Below, in pieces: positions 61,806-64,000 of a stretch of 64,000 nucleotides of DNA. Source of the DNA: Oncomelania hupensis (Eukaryota; Mollusca; Gastropoda; Littorinimorpha; Pomatiopsidae); the NCBI GenBank assembly GCA_036898135.1, contig CM072512.1, positions 41,836,023-41,900,022 of the forward strand, given 5' to 3'. Numbering within the stretch: position 1 is the stretch's first letter; each line of letters begins with the position of its first letter. The position numbers and the translations under genes are program-made. The notes below the pieces were generated by a model that made no database searches, was not told where the DNA came from, and worked only from the letters and a program-made list of their open reading frames with translations.

Positions 61806-61823
61806 ATCGCGGCTTGACCCCCA
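61806..61823 (-). promoter_or_regulatory. Candidate primer-binding site of element 2
   Basis: The plus strand reads ATCGCGGCTTGACCCCCA three bases inside the 5' LTR, so it ends in CCA at the right place. It matches my recollection of the tRNA-Pro 3' end at only 12 of 18 positions, so the primer tRNA is not settled. Confidence 0.5.
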
Positions 61824-61826
61824 AAA

Positions 61827-62452
61827 TGTTACACTCAGTTTGATGTTGGTGTTTTCTATCAGTATCTGATTCAGCCCCGATGCTTGAATTCCTGATAGGG
61901 TGTAACTCAGATTCGTTTATTCACACAGCCCGTCCAAACAGCATACAAGTCACAAAGTCGACGTATGAAGTTTTCCACTTTTATTCAGCACACATCAACA
62001 ACTGCATACAATTCTCAACTGAACTCAACAACTTTCACAGCAACTCTCCAAATCACTATCAACAACTTTACTCTCTCAACAGCACACGATTAAATAACCT
62101 CTCTCTCTTCCGGAAGGATTTCGAATACTGTAGAAATGACGCACTGCCACCAATCGAATAAAAGATCGTCATCACTGACTTACGTCAATACATATTTTTA
62201 TATCTTCCAGAACGACCTCTTGCTTCGACATGCATCGGGAAATTTCTATCAAGAGTAAACACGCATATCCAGAAGATTCTCAAATAATATCGACTAACGC
62301 AAATTATCAACGTTATACAAAGCCTCTCCTAACAACAATGCAAACTCAAATCAAAGGTAAATAAACTCCATTATTGAATACTTTGCAAAACGAAACGATT
62401 AGATCTATCGTGCGCGCTTCCGACATACTTTCGTTCACGTTTCAACGTAACA
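61827..62452 (-). repeat. 5' LTR of Gmr1-like element 2
   Basis: 626 bp, the same as 55823-56448 but for one base. Followed by the GTGTG target duplication. Confidence 0.96.
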
Positions 62453-62457
62453 GTGTG

Positions 62458-62820
62458 ACTTCTGCAAGGAGTACAGCCTCAGACACCTGCTGAGTTTTCA
62501 ATAATTACACTACGATATCGTTCACGGCAATCCCCCCCTCCACCCTCCCCCCCCCCACCCCCTATCCTTTACGGAGACTTCCAAAGCAGACGATTCAAGA
62601 TTGTGTCGGGAGTTGTCGTCCTTTAAAATCGCATCAACACGCTTTGTATAAAAGTATTCCGCTATGCAAGCAATAAATCATGTCGATGCTCACTGGGGAC
62701 TCTCAAATTTGCAAAATTATTCTTAAATTAAGATAAATGAGAGTCCTATGGTCTCTTACTTGATTTGGGGGGATGGAACACTGATTATGATTATTATTGT
62801 TATTAATATTTTTTGTTTAA
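62458..62820. other. Intergenic DNA, nothing recognised
   Basis: It includes a C-rich run near 62531-62563. No gene. Confidence 0.45.
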
Positions 62821-62821
62821 A

Positions 62822-63136
<315 letters not shown>

Positions 63137-63206
63137 GTTGTAGGTCTCCTAAACCACACAGGTATTACATACACATACAAAACACTATTAGTCATATTAC
63201 ACAAAT

Positions 63207-63275
63207 CACCTGTACAGCTGGGATGCGAACTCGAAAGTAGTAATTCACGTGGCCGCGCTTCTCCCTCGTCTGCCA
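63207..63275 (-). mobile_element. Possible degenerate tRNA-like SINE head
   Basis: On the minus strand GAGTTCGCATCCC resembles a B box and TGGCAGACGAGGGAG a poor A box. The evidence is weak and no body was traced. Confidence 0.25.
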
Positions 63276-63857
<582 letters not shown>

Positions 63858-64000
63858 AAAACACGACAAAATGTTATCCACTCAATTTGACTTGCCAAAT
63901 TTTCGGGATAATAGGCGTTGGACAATAAAACAGCATCTGACGTGTAGTACCCCAAACACAGTGTATGTTGTGATGTATAGAGAGCACAAAGATTTTATTT

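Larger units (their letters stand above)
55823..62452 (-). mobile_element. Full-length Gmr1-like Ty3/gypsy LTR retrotransposon (element 2)
   Basis: 6630 bp flanked by the perfect 5-bp duplication GTGTG. Minus-strand order: LTR (61827-62452), primer-binding region, leader, gag-pol ORF (61243-56657), polypurine tract, LTR. Near-identical LTRs and an intact 1528-codon ORF point to very recent insertion. Two solo LTRs of related sequence lie at 10315 and 23493, so the lineage has been active over time. The domain order matches element 1. Confidence 0.96.

Overview
This window reads as metazoan nuclear DNA rich in transposable elements. It has spliced exons with GT-AG introns, tRNA-derived SINEs, LINE relics, LTR retrotransposons, PIF/Harbinger transposons, many long microsatellites and a short stretch of TTAGGG-type repeats. 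I infer a lophotrochozoan, most likely a mollusc and probably a gastropod. This rests on general style (TTAGGG repeats, the SINE types, the Gmr1-like elements) and not on a diagnostic gene. Nothing bacterial, plastid or CRISPR-like was seen.

Layout. 1-12 kb: intergenic DNA with a cluster of a ~578-bp retroposon family (1.1-3.1 kb), a small SAM-like ORF on the minus strand (3.4-3.7 kb), a decayed LINE (5.7-7.6 kb), microsatellites and a solo LTR (10.3-11.0 kb). 12.3-25.8 kb: a stack of nested insertions. A dead PIF/Harbinger transposon has its transposase on the minus strand, cut into pieces at 25.1-24.6, 23.06-22.85 and 12.84-12.72 kb. A SINE sits in it, a 1.5-kb solo LTR sits in the SINE, and a full-length Gmr1-like retrotransposon (13426-21342) sits in the solo LTR. 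Next to this, a LINE fragment flanked by 53-bp direct repeats also broke the transposase and later received another solo LTR (23493-24094). 25.8-37.9 kb: LINE and SINE relics, a 295-bp TG...CA insertion carrying TTAGGG-type repeats, and simple repeats. 37.96-45.12 kb: the only convincing host-type gene, with five plus-strand exons. Its N-terminus resembles HYD1-type ADP-ribosyltransferase domains, followed by Asp-rich, Gln-rich and Lys/Glu-rich regions and a short structured C-terminus. 45-55.8 kb: SINE, tandem repeats, a 1551-bp solo LTR, and a LINE 3' end split by a Harbinger derivative whose removal restores the reading frame. 55823-62452: a second full-length Gmr1-like element with nearly identical LTRs. 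62.5-64 kb: simple-sequence arrays.

The two intact elements each carry one uninterrupted gag-pol ORF with the domains in the order Gag, protease, integrase, reverse transcriptase, RNase H. Integrase lies before RT, as in Ty1/copia, although the sequences are Ty3/gypsy-like. That is the hallmark of the Gmr1 group. Both elements have 5-bp target duplications, TG...CA LTRs, polypurine tracts and primer-binding sites, so both look recently mobile. Their Gag C-terminal region resembles the vertebrate SCAN domain.
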